A stretch of DNA of 64,000 bases from Shewanella sp. CG12_big_fil_rev_8_21_14_0_65_47_15 (GCF_002783505.1 NZ_PFGL01000001.1:124001-188000); one strand, 5' to 3'; positions 37,977 to 48,259 are shown, counted from the stretch's first letter. The notes: generated from the sequence alone by a model not told the origin. Translations and numbers: made by a program.

Positions 37977-39122
37977 CTATTGTGCTTGCGTTTCAGAAAT
38001 AACTTTCGGGGTTACAGGCGCACCTGGACGGATTTTTTGCAATCCTTCCACAATCAACTTATCACCCACAGCAAGGCCCGCAGTAATGCGCCACTGATGA
38101 TCGACCACTTCCGCAGTAGTCACAGTTCTCGCTTCCACTAGACCCTGATCATTGACAACCATAGCCACAGCTTCACCCTTAGAGTTACGGGTAATGGCCT
38201 TTTGCGGGATCATAATAGCCTGGGGATCGGTCCCCGCATTCAACATAGCGCGGACATACATACCCGGTAATAGGATACCTTCAGGGTTAGGGAACTCGGC
38301 ACGCAGGATCACCGACCCGGTATTTTCATCTACGCTCACCTCCGCAAATTGCAACTTGCCTGGGTAAGCATAAACAGAACCGTCCTCGAGTAATAACTGC
38401 ACATCGGCGTTATCCCCTGCCAGCAACTGACCCTGCTTTAGCTTGGCTTTAAGGCGTAATAATTGGACGCTCGATTGCGCGATATCCACATTGATGGGAT
38501 CAAGCTGTTGAATCGTGGCCAAGGTCTGACTCTGGTTTGCCGTTACCAGTGCACCGGCAGTCACACTCGACTTACCGATACGACCAGAAATAGGTGCTAA
38601 TACTTCGGTATATTGCAGATTGATTTTCGCCGTATTGATCGCCGCTTCCGCCACAGTCACGCTCGCCAGCGCTTCTTTATAAGCCGCTTCTGCTTCATCG
38701 AAGTCCTGCTTACTGATGGCGTTGGTTTTAACCAGTTGCTGGTAACGGGACGCCTTAGCTTTTGCCGATGCTAAACTCGCATTTGCTCTGGCTAAATCCG
38801 CATTCGCGCTCACGAGTGCTGCCTTATAAGTAGCAGAATCAATTTGATACAATGACTCGCCCTGTTTAACAGTACCGCCTTCAGCGAAGCTACGTTTAGT
38901 GATAATACCGCTCACCTGTGGGCGAACCTCTGCCTCGAGGAAAGCCTTACTCCGCCCCGGTAACTCCACCTGAATCACCTGTGGCTTAGCAACAATATTC
39001 AGAATTCCCACTTCCATGCTCTGCGACCCAGTACCTGCATGGGCTTTTTCCTCTTGGGGACTGCAAGCTGCCATCCATAACGCCACACTTATAACTGAGG
39101 CAAGTTTAATTGTCTGCCGCAT
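37977..39122 (-). CDS. RND efflux periplasmic adaptor (AcrA/MexA type)
   Basis: 381 residues from ATG 39122, preceded by GAAGGAG; a longer frame to 39203 has no good RBS and is rejected. Lipobox AAC (LWMAACSPQ), a biotinyl-lipoyl hairpin domain and coiled coil (DLARANASLASAKAKASRYQ), and beta-barrel regions. It links the permease to the outer membrane channel. An imperfect palindrome at 39151-39180 lies just upstream and probably binds a repressor, but no regulator gene is adjacent. Confidence 0.93.
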   Translation of the reverse strand: MRQTIKLASVISVALWMAACSPQEEKAHAGTGSQSMEVGILNIVAKPQVIQVELPGRSKAFLEAEVRPQVSGIITKRSFAEGGTVKQGESLYQIDSATYKAALVSANADLARANASLASAKAKASRYQQLVKTNAISKQDFDEAEAAYKEALASVTVAEAAINTAKINLQYTEVLAPISGRIGKSSVTAGALVTANQSQTLATIQQLDPINVDIAQSSVQLLRLKAKLKQGQLLAGDNADVQLLLEDGSVYAYPGKLQFAEVSVDENTGSVILRAEFPNPEGILLPGMYVRAMLNAGTDPQAIMIPQKAITRNSKGEAVAMVVNDQGLVEARTVTTAEVVDHQWRITAGLAVGDKLIVEGLQKIRPGAPVTPKVISETQAQ

Positions 39123-39150
39123 GAGAACTCCTTCAAAGATGAACGACCTA

Positions 39151-39180
39151 CATATCAACACACTTATTTGTGCTGATATG
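39151..39180. promoter_or_regulatory. Palindromic operator upstream of the efflux operon
   Basis: A 30-bp imperfect palindrome: CATATCAACACAC (39151-39163) with GTGCTGATATG (39170-39180), the outer seven bases perfectly paired. It is centred about 44 bp before the adaptor ATG, the usual place for a TetR-type operator. Confidence 0.55.
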
Positions 39181-39982
39181 GCCGTAATTGTAACTAAAAT
39201 CAAATCCGTTATTTATCGCACACCCTATTAGGATCAACAAGGAAGATTAGCCAACTAAAGTGTAAACTAATGAAAATATTTACCCTTCGAGTAATACTAA
39301 ATTCAATCAATTGTTATTCCATTTAAACAGTATGTGAACAATCGAAAAGGTTGTTAGAAATATAGAATCTAAAGCATATTAACAGCCGACTCTATCGTTA
39401 GAATGTTGCAAATTTGTTCCATTCGACTCATGACACAGTAAATAAACGCTTATCGATGGCCCTTAAGCAGCAACAGACGGTATTAATTTGTCTGTCTCGA
39501 TAAGGGTTTAATAAGCAATCACGCATGTACTTTCAACTAAAACCTTCGAACCAGCCATTTTAGTGGTAAGCCCAATGTAGGGCAAATTTGCAACAGGCTT
39601 TTATGCCCCATTAAATGAAACCCATATTCCCATAAATCGCACTTCTATTATTGGAATAATGGCTAGTATCCCGGCATCGCAATGAAAACCGCTCGATTCA
39701 TTTTTTATAATGGGTTTATACCCTATGGTAGCAACCCACCATTTACTTTTGTAGCAAGATTCAATTTACCTAGCTTAATGTAGAAATTAAGACGCCCCTC
39801 TTATTGATAAGCCCAGTGAATTGGGCGGGGCAGACTGGAACCTTCAATAACTGAGGTGCGGTCACATCGACTCGCAAATATTTTTTGGGAAAATGCCTAC
39901 AACAATCGTCTTGATAACGACTAAAGTTAAGGCGTAAGGTCAGTAAAAAACAGGGTTGGAGTTGGAACTGGAGTTAGTGTCT
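39181..39982. other. Long noncoding stretch between efflux operon and GST gene
   Basis: About 800 bp with no convincing gene on either strand. It is AT-rich, with several runs of repeated short motifs (GGGTTTATACCC-like), but no clear pseudogene or terminator. A regulator gene would be expected here for a pump of this type and is not seen. Confidence 0.5.
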
Positions 39983-40630
39983 ATGGAGCTTTTTTATCAT
40001 CCATTATCGCGTTATTCACAGAAAGTGCTGATCGCGCTCTATGAAAAACAAGCAAATTTCTACCCACGTATCACTGATTTACGCGATCCATTACCGAGAA
40101 AAGCGTTCCAGCATTTTTATCCACCCGCTAAACTGCCCCTGCTTAAAACACAAGATGGCACATTAATCCCCGAATCCAGCATTATCATCGAGTATTTAGA
40201 CAGGCATTTTACCCACGGTACTCAGCTTCTCCCTCGGGAATCACAGCGCAACCTGCAGGTGAGATTATACGACCGGATTATCGATAACGATATTAATAAT
40301 CCTTTGTTTCAATTAGAAAAACTAAAGCATACCGACGAGATGCGTGAGTTTGAAATCAAACAAATTGAGAAGCAAATGCTCACGCAATTTCAACGCTTAG
40401 ATACGCATTTAGGTCAAAACCATTGGATTTGTGGCGATAGCTTTACCTTGGCCGACTGCGCGTTAATCCCTTGCTTAAGTTATAGTTTTAAACACTTAAA
40501 TCTATTGGACTTAGATGAACTAGTCCGTTACTGGCAGCAGGCACAACTGCGTGGGGCTTGGATGTTGGTGCTTGAAGAAGTGTTACTCGCAGAGATGGAG
40601 GAAGATACAGGCTTGAGGAGCATACCTTAG
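39983..40630 (+). CDS. Glutathione S-transferase family protein
   Basis: 215 residues from ATG 39983; an in-frame ATG 27 bp earlier is possible but less likely. N-terminal thioredoxin-fold domain (FYHPLSRYSQKVLIALYE; AKLPLLKT; PESSIIIEYLD) and an all-helical C-terminal domain (HWICGDSFTLADCALIPCL). Probably uses glutathione; the substrate is unknown. It converges on the thioesterase gene, 22 bp apart. Confidence 0.9.
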   Translation: MELFYHPLSRYSQKVLIALYEKQANFYPRITDLRDPLPRKAFQHFYPPAKLPLLKTQDGTLIPESSIIIEYLDRHFTHGTQLLPRESQRNLQVRLYDRIIDNDINNPLFQLEKLKHTDEMREFEIKQIEKQMLTQFQRLDTHLGQNHWICGDSFTLADCALIPCLSYSFKHLNLLDLDELVRYWQQAQLRGAWMLVLEEVLLAEMEEDTGLRSIP

Positions 40631-40652
40631 CCTAAGCTATGCTCCACTGGCA

Positions 40653-41183
40653 TCACATATTGCGCTCTTTCTTCAACTGTAGGAACGCTTTCCACTTTAC
40701 GACTTCTGGCGGCAGTTCAGGTGCAGCATCGGTATAACCCGCCTCTTTCACTAACACATCGAGCGGCACTTGCTTACCTTTGCACACAAATACGCCGCGC
40801 ACATGCACGATACAATGTAGGCCACGTTCGCTCACAAAGCGTTGTTCAATATAGAAATATTTCTCATCCCAGCCAACGACTTTGGTTTTAATTTCAAAGG
40901 TTTTTAACGGCTTGATATCACGAATATAGGTAAATTCGGCGGCGTTAACTATCGGCATCCACTTCAACTTTAAGAAACGTTTTAGCAGGCCCATCTCGGC
41001 CAACATATAAGTCCGCGCCAGATCCATAAATGCGGGATAGCGGGAATTAGTCAGATGGAAATTGATATCGCAATCGCTCGGTAACGCCCGATAGGTGATA
41101 CGGCTTGTTCCGAGAAAATCGATCTTACGGCAGTGGCGCGTGCGCCAAAATAATAACCAAAACAAACGAAAATACAGATTCAT
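40653..41183 (-). CDS. Hot-dog fold acyl-CoA thioesterase-like protein
   Basis: 176 residues. An N-terminal hydrophobic segment (LYFRLFWLLFW), then a hot-dog domain with DCDINFHLTNSRYPAFMDLA, where Asp is the likely catalytic or binding residue, as in 4HBT-type enzymes. Family members hydrolyse acyl-CoA or acyl-ACP thioesters; the similarity is closest to the THEM6/YbgC-like group. The substrate is unknown. Confidence 0.82.
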   Translation of the reverse strand: MNLYFRLFWLLFWRTRHCRKIDFLGTSRITYRALPSDCDINFHLTNSRYPAFMDLARTYMLAEMGLLKRFLKLKWMPIVNAAEFTYIRDIKPLKTFEIKTKVVGWDEKYFYIEQRFVSERGLHCIVHVRGVFVCKGKQVPLDVLVKEAGYTDAAPELPPEVVKWKAFLQLKKERNM

Positions 41184-41259
41184 AACCAGTCGCCCTTAAA
41201 ATAAGAGCCACAGGCTAACAGAGGTCATACCAGATAACAAGCGGGATCTAGGTCACAAA

Positions 41260-41283
41260 AAAGGCGCCGGATGGCGCCTTTCT
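41260..41283 (-). terminator. Terminator of prlC
   Basis: AAAGGCGCC (41260-41268), 4-nt loop, GGCGCCTTT (41273-41281). Lies about 90 bp beyond the prlC stop on the minus strand, with an A run on the plus strand giving T on the transcript. Confidence 0.8.
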
Positions 41284-41371
41284 ATCGTTTGGTTAAGCTC
41301 ACTAACCCGAGATAATCAGCCCGATACGCTGGGCTGGTTTATGATAATTAACAATAGCTTATCTAGCCTGA

Positions 41372-43411
41372 TTAGGCCGCAATGCCTGAGTGTCTTAGCA
41401 GAGCATCGATATTCGGCTCGCGTCCCATAAACTGTTTGAACAAGTCCATAGGTTCGGCCGAGCCACCCATTTCGAGGATATTGTGCAGGAAGCGACGGCC
41501 CGTTTCTGGGTTGAAAATCCCCTCCTCCTCGAAGCGAGAAAACGCATCCGCCGACAGCACTTCAGCCCATTTGTAACTGTAATAACCCGCGGCATAACCG
41601 CCCGCAAAAATGTGGGCAAACCCATGTTGGAAACGGTTAAAGTCCGGCGGCGTTAATACGGCCACCTGACGACGCACTTCGTCTAAGGTTTCTTGAATAC
41701 GCGCGCCTTTTGCGGGGTCGTATTCGTGGTGCATTCTAAAATCGAACAAGGAGAACTCGAGTTGGCGCAGCATCATCATGCCAGATTGGAAGTTTTTCGC
41801 CGCCAACATCTTATCTAACAAGGCTTTTGGTAATGGTTCACCCGTTTCGAAGTGACCAGAAATTTCGGCTAAGGCTTCTTCCTGCCAACACCAGTTTTCC
41901 ATAAATTGGCTCGGTAACTCGACCGCATCCCAAGGCACACCATTAATCCCCGACACGCCTGCAACATCGATTTTGGTCAGCATATGGTGAATGCCATGGC
42001 CAAATTCGTGGAATAGGGTCGTGACTTCATCGTGGGTAAACAGTGCAGGTTTGCCATCGACCGGACCATTAAAGTTACAGGTCAAATAGGCCACAGGCTT
42101 TTGCAATCCATTGGCGGTTTGACGGCGCACACGGCAGTCATCCATCCAAGCGCCGCCACGTTTACCCGTGCGGGCATATAAGTCGAGGTAGAAACTGCCC
42201 CTATGTTCACCGGTTTCGTCATGAATATCGAAGAAGCGAACGTCCTTGTGCCAACGGTCAAAGTCTTTTTGCTCGACAATCTTAAGGCCGAACAAACGCG
42301 ATACTGTATAGAACAAACCCGAGAGCACTTTATCTTCGGGGAAGTACGGGCGCAGAATTTCCTGCGAAATCTCATACTTATGATGTTGCAACTTCTCGGC
42401 GTAGAAACTTAAGTCCCAAGAGGCCATTTCAGTGACGCCGTATTGCGCCTCGGCAAAGGCTTTTAACTCGGCCAATTCCGCCTTGGCTTGATCCTTAGAT
42501 CGCAGCGCTAATTCATTTAAGAAAGCCATCACCTGCGCCGGCGTTTCGGCCATTTTGGTGGCGAGGGATTTTTCGGCAAAGCTATCAAAACCCAGTAACA
42601 ATGCCAATTCATGGCGCAACGCGAGGATTTCATCCATCAGCGGGCTGTTATCAAACTCGCCGGCATTCGGGCCTTGATCCGAGGCGCGGGTCACGAAGGC
42701 GCGGTAACACTCTTCACGGAGACTGCGGTTTTCACTGTAGGTCATCACGGGTAAATAAGAGGGGAAGTCTAAGGTAAATAACCAACCCTCTAATTCACGG
42801 GCCTCGGCCATCGCCTTAGCGGCGGCTTTAGCGGAATCGGGCAGACCCGCAAGCTCGGCTTCATCGGTGATCAACTTAGTCCAGGCTTGGGTCGCATCCA
42901 GTAATTGGTTCGAAAAACCACTGGTGAGTTCAGAGAGGCGCTTTACGATTTCGCCATAACGCATTTTTTGCGCATCGTCTAAGCCAATGCCCGAGAGTTC
43001 AAAATCGCGCAGGCTGTGCTCAATCACCTTCTGCTGGGCTTGGCTCAAGTGTGCAAACTCATCCGATGCACGCAGGGCCTTATAGGCTTGATATAAACCT
43101 TGGTGTTGACCAACGTAAGTGCCGTATTCCGACAATAACGGCAAGCAAGCATCGTGGGCGGCACGCCACTCATCTGTGCTAGTCACTGAATTCATATGGG
43201 AAACTGGCGACCAAATTTGACTCAGCTCGTCGTCGACCTGTTCGAGTGGTGCGACTAAATTCTCCCAAGTGTAGGGACCTTGGTGTTGTAGCACTTCATC
43301 AATCTTAGCGCGGCACTGAGCAAGGGCATGCTCAACGGCGACTTGAATATGTTCCGGTTTGATCTGTGAAAAAAGGGGTAATTTTGCGCCGCTAAGCAAA
43401 GGGTTGCTCAT
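41372..43411 (-). CDS. prlC: Oligopeptidase A (M3 metallopeptidase)
   Basis: 679 residues, the normal size. Zinc-binding motif HEFGHGIHH with flanking TTLF, and downstream Glu. Mostly helical, no signal peptide, so cytoplasmic. Degrades short peptides, including signal peptide fragments. ATG 43411. In enterics prlC is next to rsmJ, rlmJ and gor; here they are scattered across about 18 kb. Confidence 0.95.
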   Translation of the reverse strand: MSNPLLSGAKLPLFSQIKPEHIQVAVEHALAQCRAKIDEVLQHQGPYTWENLVAPLEQVDDELSQIWSPVSHMNSVTSTDEWRAAHDACLPLLSEYGTYVGQHQGLYQAYKALRASDEFAHLSQAQQKVIEHSLRDFELSGIGLDDAQKMRYGEIVKRLSELTSGFSNQLLDATQAWTKLITDEAELAGLPDSAKAAAKAMAEARELEGWLFTLDFPSYLPVMTYSENRSLREECYRAFVTRASDQGPNAGEFDNSPLMDEILALRHELALLLGFDSFAEKSLATKMAETPAQVMAFLNELALRSKDQAKAELAELKAFAEAQYGVTEMASWDLSFYAEKLQHHKYEISQEILRPYFPEDKVLSGLFYTVSRLFGLKIVEQKDFDRWHKDVRFFDIHDETGEHRGSFYLDLYARTGKRGGAWMDDCRVRRQTANGLQKPVAYLTCNFNGPVDGKPALFTHDEVTTLFHEFGHGIHHMLTKIDVAGVSGINGVPWDAVELPSQFMENWCWQEEALAEISGHFETGEPLPKALLDKMLAAKNFQSGMMMLRQLEFSLFDFRMHHEYDPAKGARIQETLDEVRRQVAVLTPPDFNRFQHGFAHIFAGGYAAGYYSYKWAEVLSADAFSRFEEEGIFNPETGRRFLHNILEMGGSAEPMDLFKQFMGREPNIDALLRHSGIAA

Positions 43412-43679
43412 AGTGATTCCTCTACAATCTGTGTCACTTATAGATAAGGGCTAATGTGCTATTTATCAAGGCGAGAAAACCGATTACCTCCTTCGGTTGG
43501 CTGCCTATCTAGAATCACCACCGAAAAAAGTGAGCCAGATCTCAATTAATCTTTACGCTTAGTTTACTGAGTGAATCTTGATGAGTTGATCGCAAATTAG
43601 ATCCATTCTCATTAACAATTAGATTTATCGACGTTAGTATCTGCACCAAATCCACATCACTAGCCTGATTGGCAAACCT

Positions 43680-44471
43680 ATGACCACCAGCTCAGTCAAT
43701 TCCATCACTCGCACCCTCTGCACCTTAGGTCTGTTATTTCTCAGCCAAACCTCAAGCGCGAATGAAAGTTTATCCCAAACAGAGAGTCTTTCGAGTGCCA
43801 CATTGCAGACTCAACCTATTGAACCTTTGGCAGTAAACTTGGACTTGGGCTGGGACAGCAAATACATCTCACAGGGGCGGAATAATTTATCACTGGGTGG
43901 CATCTATTGGCTAAACGCCTCGGTCCAGTATGGCAATCTAACCACCTATGCCTTAGTCGGCCGCGGCGATAGTCAAGCCTATACAGAGTGGAATATCGGC
44001 CTCGAATATCGCTTGAATTTGACTGATAACTTAGAAGCCAATCTGGGATATCAACGCATTGAAGGCTACAGCAGCAACCGCTGCCAAGATAACGAATTCT
44101 TTACCGAGCTTGCGTACACGGCCACCCCATGGCTAGTACCCTCGATGAGTTATGTCTACTCCACCGAGGCTGCAGGTTACTTAATCGAGGCGAGTTTACA
44201 CAGTTACTGGGATATCACTGAGCAATTCACTCTTACCCCATATATCACCCAAGGATTTGATTTTAAATATCGAACTGAGGCGCACAACGGTCGAAACAAC
44301 CTACAATTTGGCCTAGAGGCCGCTTACCAACTGCTGCCCAATATGAGTGTTAGCGGGCATCTTAGCCATAGCATTGCCCAGGGCGATATTGAGCAAGAAG
44401 CCGCGGCCAATGGCGATTTAGGCTCACAGGACCAAACCTACGCAGGCATTCACTTTTCGATGACCTTTTAA
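43680..44471 (+). CDS. Outer membrane beta-barrel protein, TorF/MipA-like
   Basis: 263 residues. Signal peptide about 1-28 (ending SSA-N), then alternating beta strands such as VNLDLGWDSKYISQGRNNLS, NIGLEYRLNLTDNLEANLGY and LQFGLEAAYQLLPN, and a C-terminal Phe (HFSMTF) used by the barrel assembly machinery. The family is probably the TorF-type putative porins; function unknown. It stands alone before a small exported protein gene. Confidence 0.8.
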   Translation: MTTSSVNSITRTLCTLGLLFLSQTSSANESLSQTESLSSATLQTQPIEPLAVNLDLGWDSKYISQGRNNLSLGGIYWLNASVQYGNLTTYALVGRGDSQAYTEWNIGLEYRLNLTDNLEANLGYQRIEGYSSNRCQDNEFFTELAYTATPWLVPSMSYVYSTEAAGYLIEASLHSYWDITEQFTLTPYITQGFDFKYRTEAHNGRNNLQFGLEAAYQLLPNMSVSGHLSHSIAQGDIEQEAAANGDLGSQDQTYAGIHFSMTF

Positions 44472-44578
44472 TGCTCCCAATATTAGGCTGAATTTGGCAA
44501 AACCCGACCCGCTAACTACACTGAAAACGTCGACGGAGCGACGTTCATCTTCACCCCTTTTATGCCGAGGAACAGGGA

Positions 44579-45115
44579 ATGTTAGCGCATCAGTTATATT
44601 TCACCCGCACTGCACTTATGGTTTTTGCCATACTTTTTATACCTTTAACAGATTCGGTCAATGCGCGTCAGGCACCCGACCCCAGTTTAGTGTCTTTGCC
44701 ACAACCGGCGCAGGCCGAGCCTTTGCCCTTAGGAACGCTGCTCGACAGTGAGGGGAAGCCGATTATCATCCCCAGCGAGCCACAGAGTGGGTTCGAGTAT
44801 TCGGCTCCCACTACCTCCGCAGAACCCAAAACCAAAACACCTAAATCAACCACAGCGACTAAAGCAAATAAGAATAAAAAACTCAGCCGTAAACAGCAGC
44901 TTGCTAGTCGTGAACGCGTCGCAAATGATCCTAACTGCCGCTGGCTAGACCAACGAATGAATCAGTTAGAAGCCCAAATGCGTAGCAAACAGGGTAACAC
45001 AGCCAAATATCGCTCCGATGAACTGAGTGCCCGCCAGCAGGAATGGCAATGTTTAAAATGTGGTGCCGAAGGGCCAAATCAAGACGATCACTCCCGCTGC
45101 CAGTATCGCCGCTAA
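44579..45115 (+). CDS. Exported protein, hypothetical
   Basis: 178 residues from ATG 44579. N-terminal signal-like segment about 10-30 (LMVFAILFIPLTDSVNA-R), a Pro/Ser/Lys/Thr-rich linker of low complexity, then a charged helical part (CRWLDQRMNQLEAQMRSKQ) with paired Cys near the end (WQCLKCGAEGP, CQYRR). I do not recognise the family. It could bind metal or form disulphides through the terminal Cys residues; this is inference. Confidence 0.65.
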   Translation: MLAHQLYFTRTALMVFAILFIPLTDSVNARQAPDPSLVSLPQPAQAEPLPLGTLLDSEGKPIIIPSEPQSGFEYSAPTTSAEPKTKTPKSTTATKANKNKKLSRKQQLASRERVANDPNCRWLDQRMNQLEAQMRSKQGNTAKYRSDELSARQQEWQCLKCGAEGPNQDDHSRCQYRR

Positions 45116-45271
45116 ATGGTTTAACCCAAACGACCGTGCTACTGGAATATTTTCAGTAAAACCACGGTCCTATTGCCAACCCATGCAATAGGCTGGTCTG
45201 TAAGCACAATCCGCCCTACAATGACCTTCTGCTGTAAAGCACCTCATCCTTGAAGTAAGACGGAGAAACTC

Positions 45272-46627
45272 ATGGCTCAACATTTTGACTATATCTGCCT
45301 AGGCGCTGGCAGCGGCGGTATTGCCTCAGCAAACCGAGCGGCAATGCGTGGCGCTAAGGTGTTGCTTATCGAAGCTAAACACGTGGGTGGCACCTGTGTA
45401 AACGTAGGCTGTGTACCGAAAAAAGTCATGTGGTATGGCGCCCATGTTGCCGAAGCTATGCACCTTTACGCCAAAGATTATGGCTTCGATGTCACTGTTA
45501 ATAAATTCGATTGGAGCACCTTAGTCAACAGCCGCGAAGCCTATATTGGCCGCATTCACGATGCCTACGGCCGTGGTTTTGCCAATAACAAAGTGACCCT
45601 GTTAAATGGCTACGGCCGCTTTATCGATGGCAACACCATCGAAGTTAACGGCGAACATTACACCGCCGATCATATCCTGATCGCCACCGGCGGCGCGCCA
45701 ACTATTCCAAATATTCCCGGTGCCGAATATGGTATCGACTCCGATGGTTTCTTCGCCCTGCGTGAACAACCTAAACGTGTTGCCGTTGTTGGCGCTGGCT
45801 ATATCGCGGTCGAAGTCGCTGGTGTGTTACACGCCCTTGGCAGCGAAACCCACTTATTTGTGCGTAAGCATGCGCCGCTGCGCAACTTCGACCCTATGCT
45901 TATCGACGCCCTAGTCGATGCCATGGCCACCGAAGGCCCAACATTGCACACCCATAGCGTGCCAAAAGCCGTGGTCAAAAATGCCGATAACAGCCTGACA
46001 TTAAGCCTAGAGAATGGCGAGAGCGTCACTGTCGATTGTCTGATTTGGGCCATTGGCCGTTCACCCGCCACCGGCAATATCGGCTTAGAAAACACCGAAG
46101 TGCAATTAGATAGCAAAGGTTATGTCATCACGGACGAGCAGCAAAATACCACTCATAAAGGGATTTACTGTGTCGGCGACATTATGGCGGGCGGCGTAGA
46201 ACTCACCCCTGTCGCAGTTAAAGCGGGCCGTTTGTTATCCGAGCGTTTATTTAACGGCATGACAGATGCAAAAATGGATTACAGCCTGATCCCAACCGTA
46301 GTGTTTAGCCATCCTCCCATCGGCACTATGGGCCTGACCGAACCCGAGGCGCGCACTCAATACGGCGATGATAACGTCAAAGTGTATACGTCGACATTTA
46401 CCTCAATGTACACCGCCGTCACCAGCCATCGCCAAGCCTGTAAGATGAAATTAGTTTGCGCTGGCAAGGACGAAAAGGTTGTCGGTATTCACGGCATAGG
46501 TTTTGGAATGGATGAGATCCTCCAAGGTTTTGGAGTCGCACTTAAAATGGGCGCAACCAAGGCCGACTTCGATGCCGTTGTCGCCATTCACCCAACGGGT
46601 GCCGAGGAATTTGTTACGCTTAGATAA
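45272..46627 (+). CDS. gor: Glutathione reductase
   Basis: 451 residues. FAD motif [10 protein letters not shown], redox-active disulphide Cys42/Cys47 in [16 protein letters not shown](P)H motif [13 protein letters not shown] with following basic residues for NADPH, and C-terminal [12 protein letters not shown] with the catalytic His. Reduces GSSG with NADPH in the cytoplasm. RBS at GGAGAAA. Followed by a terminator. Neighbour of prlC, as in enterics. Confidence 0.96.
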   Translation: MAQHFDYICLGAGSGGIASANRAAMRGAKVLLIEAKHVGGTCVNVGCVPKKVMWYGAHVAEAMHLYAKDYGFDVTVNKFDWSTLVNSREAYIGRIHDAYGRGFANNKVTLLNGYGRFIDGNTIEVNGEHYTADHILIATGGAPTIPNIPGAEYGIDSDGFFALREQPKRVAVVGAGYIAVEVAGVLHALGSETHLFVRKHAPLRNFDPMLIDALVDAMATEGPTLHTHSVPKAVVKNADNSLTLSLENGESVTVDCLIWAIGRSPATGNIGLENTEVQLDSKGYVITDEQQNTTHKGIYCVGDIMAGGVELTPVAVKAGRLLSERLFNGMTDAKMDYSLIPTVVFSHPPIGTMGLTEPEARTQYGDDNVKVYTSTFTSMYTAVTSHRQACKMKLVCAGKDEKVVGIHGIGFGMDEILQGFGVALKMGATKADFDAVVAIHPTGAEEFVTLR

Positions 46628-46657
46628 TTGTGGCGAAGCGTCTTAGAAGCAATGATT

Positions 46658-46685
46658 AAGGCCAGTAGCATAGCTGGCCTTTTTT
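46658..46685 (+). terminator. Terminator of gor
   Basis: AAGGCCAG (46658-46665), 8-nt loop, CTGGCCTT (46674-46681), then T run. About 30 bp after the gor stop. Confidence 0.85.
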
Positions 46686-46751
46686 ATATTTGCGCGGTTC
46701 TCAATCTTGCCACCACTGTTGGCCTTCGGCGGTTTGACTGAGTAAACAAGT

Positions 46752-47555
46752 TTATCGCTTAGATTTGGTTTGCTTTATCCACAGCCAAAGGCCGCTTAGG
46801 GATACCAGCAATAACGCTAATCCGAAAATATCCCATAGCCACACGGCGTAGGCGCCAAATAAGCGGCCGCTGTGCAAATCTAGCATCACCCTTTCCCAGT
46901 TGAGGTTTGTGCTGCGGGCGTATTGAATCATATCTGCGTCCACAGGATCCGCTGGCGTGACCCACTGCAATGGCGCTAATGGCTGTGCAGGTATCCAATC
47001 GATAAGATTTTCGTCGGCTTGAAAATAGCCTGCAGTGGTTTTAAGCCAAACGCGATTGACTGTTTCGGCGTGGGTTGCATCGAGGGGAGATGATTCAATG
47101 GCTAAGGCCTCTAAACCTCTGGGTAAACCTGTGCTGCTATTTTGAGTTTCCTGTAAGTGCCCTTGGCTATCGAATAGATAAAGTTGATTATTATCAATAG
47201 CTATCAACAGATTAGGCAGAAACACCGCACTAATTAATGGGTTTTGAGCCTCGAGTATTGGTTCACGCCCCAGCCAGAGTCGGTTATCTGTGATCAATAG
47301 CGGCTGGGCTTCACTGCCAAATTGGGCAATATGCTGGGGCGTCGCAATCCCGTAATAATCCAACAACCAAGTTTGTTGCACTGGGGATTTATTAAGCTGT
47401 AGTGCTTGGCTGTGATTGATGGCGACACCCGTCACGGCGAGCAATAGGATAAATAAACAGCTTAAGATACCCAGTCGACGGTGCCAGGGGCGAAGCGCGC
47501 GGGCAAATTTGTAGCTAATAGTCTGTATCGATTGTGGTTTATGCTTACGAGTCAT
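46752..47555 (-). CDS. PepSY-associated membrane protein
   Basis: 267 residues. An N-terminal helix (LGILSCLFILLLAVTGVAIN) is followed by a periplasmic domain and a C-terminal helix (VWLWDIFGLALLLVSLSGLWLW), the layout of PepSY-TM-like proteins. His residues (RPWHRRLGI; DLHSGRLFG) match the pattern of haem-binding members. Gene follows the FMN-binding protein by 30 bp, so the two are cotranscribed. It may pass electrons between the membrane and the flavoprotein; this is inference. Confidence 0.8.
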   Translation of the reverse strand: MTRKHKPQSIQTISYKFARALRPWHRRLGILSCLFILLLAVTGVAINHSQALQLNKSPVQQTWLLDYYGIATPQHIAQFGSEAQPLLITDNRLWLGREPILEAQNPLISAVFLPNLLIAIDNNQLYLFDSQGHLQETQNSSTGLPRGLEALAIESSPLDATHAETVNRVWLKTTAGYFQADENLIDWIPAQPLAPLQWVTPADPVDADMIQYARSTNLNWERVMLDLHSGRLFGAYAVWLWDIFGLALLLVSLSGLWLWIKQTKSKR

Positions 47556-47585
47556 AGTTACATTTTACGTCTGGCTAGTTGACTA

Positions 47586-48203
47586 TTATTGACTCTTTTC
47601 GGCCTTGGTCACTTTGGCTTTTGTAGCTTCGGCTTTTGTAACATAGTTATCGAGCCACAAAGCAATACGAGACAGTTTCGTCAAGGCTCTGACCGACAAG
47701 GTGGCGCCGGTAATACCGTCAATATGCTGATCGAGTTGAGTTTGGTCGTCGAGTTTGGCTGATTTAAATTGATCCGTAAAGAAATCATGGCGAACTTCAT
47801 CGCCGCGGCTTTCACGGTAAACCAATACCTTAGTCCTGACTATGGCTTGGTCTTTAATATGGATCCCGACTGTGATTGGCGCTTCTTTGCCTATTTCATC
47901 TAAAATCCACACGGTTTCATTGTCTTGCTGCCAATAACGAAGGCGCATCTTATTGAAACTATGGGCAAGTATCGATTCGATAACCTGTTTGGCATGGTCG
48001 TCAACCCAATAGACCTTAGTTGTGCCTTTATTGCCATTAAACGCCTGTTGAATAAAGGCATCGGCACTTTGATATTCGACGGCGCTCAGCCGCAGTGGGC
48101 ATACCACGAGTAATAATATCGCTAGGCTGCGAATCAATGATCTGCCAAGGCGCGGATTAGCCTTTGTCAGTGCAGGGAAAACTATGCCCATAAAAACCTT
48201 CAA
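47586..48203 (-). CDS. FMN-binding domain protein (covalent flavin site)
   Basis: 205 residues: signal peptide or anchor about 22-41, and an FMN-binding domain. The motif DGITGATLS (162-170) matches the ApbE target sequence where FMN is attached to a Thr/Ser, as in NqrC and RnfG. A Lys/Ala/Thr-rich tail follows. Likely an extracytoplasmic flavoprotein that carries electrons. It lies between the porin and the PepSY membrane protein in one operon. ApbE is not encoded in this window. Confidence 0.87.
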   Translation of the reverse strand: MKVFMGIVFPALTKANPRLGRSLIRSLAILLLVVCPLRLSAVEYQSADAFIQQAFNGNKGTTKVYWVDDHAKQVIESILAHSFNKMRLRYWQQDNETVWILDEIGKEAPITVGIHIKDQAIVRTKVLVYRESRGDEVRHDFFTDQFKSAKLDDQTQLDQHIDGITGATLSVRALTKLSRIALWLDNYVTKAEATKAKVTKAEKSQ

Positions 48204-48259
48204 GAATAATGAATAAAGTCACACATCCGCAGATGTGTGACTCGAGTGAGACACAGTGT

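Noticed and set aside
39123..39203. N-terminal extension of the efflux adaptor
   Set aside because: ATG 39122 has a strong RBS and gives a normal lipoprotein signal peptide; the extension covers the operator palindrome.
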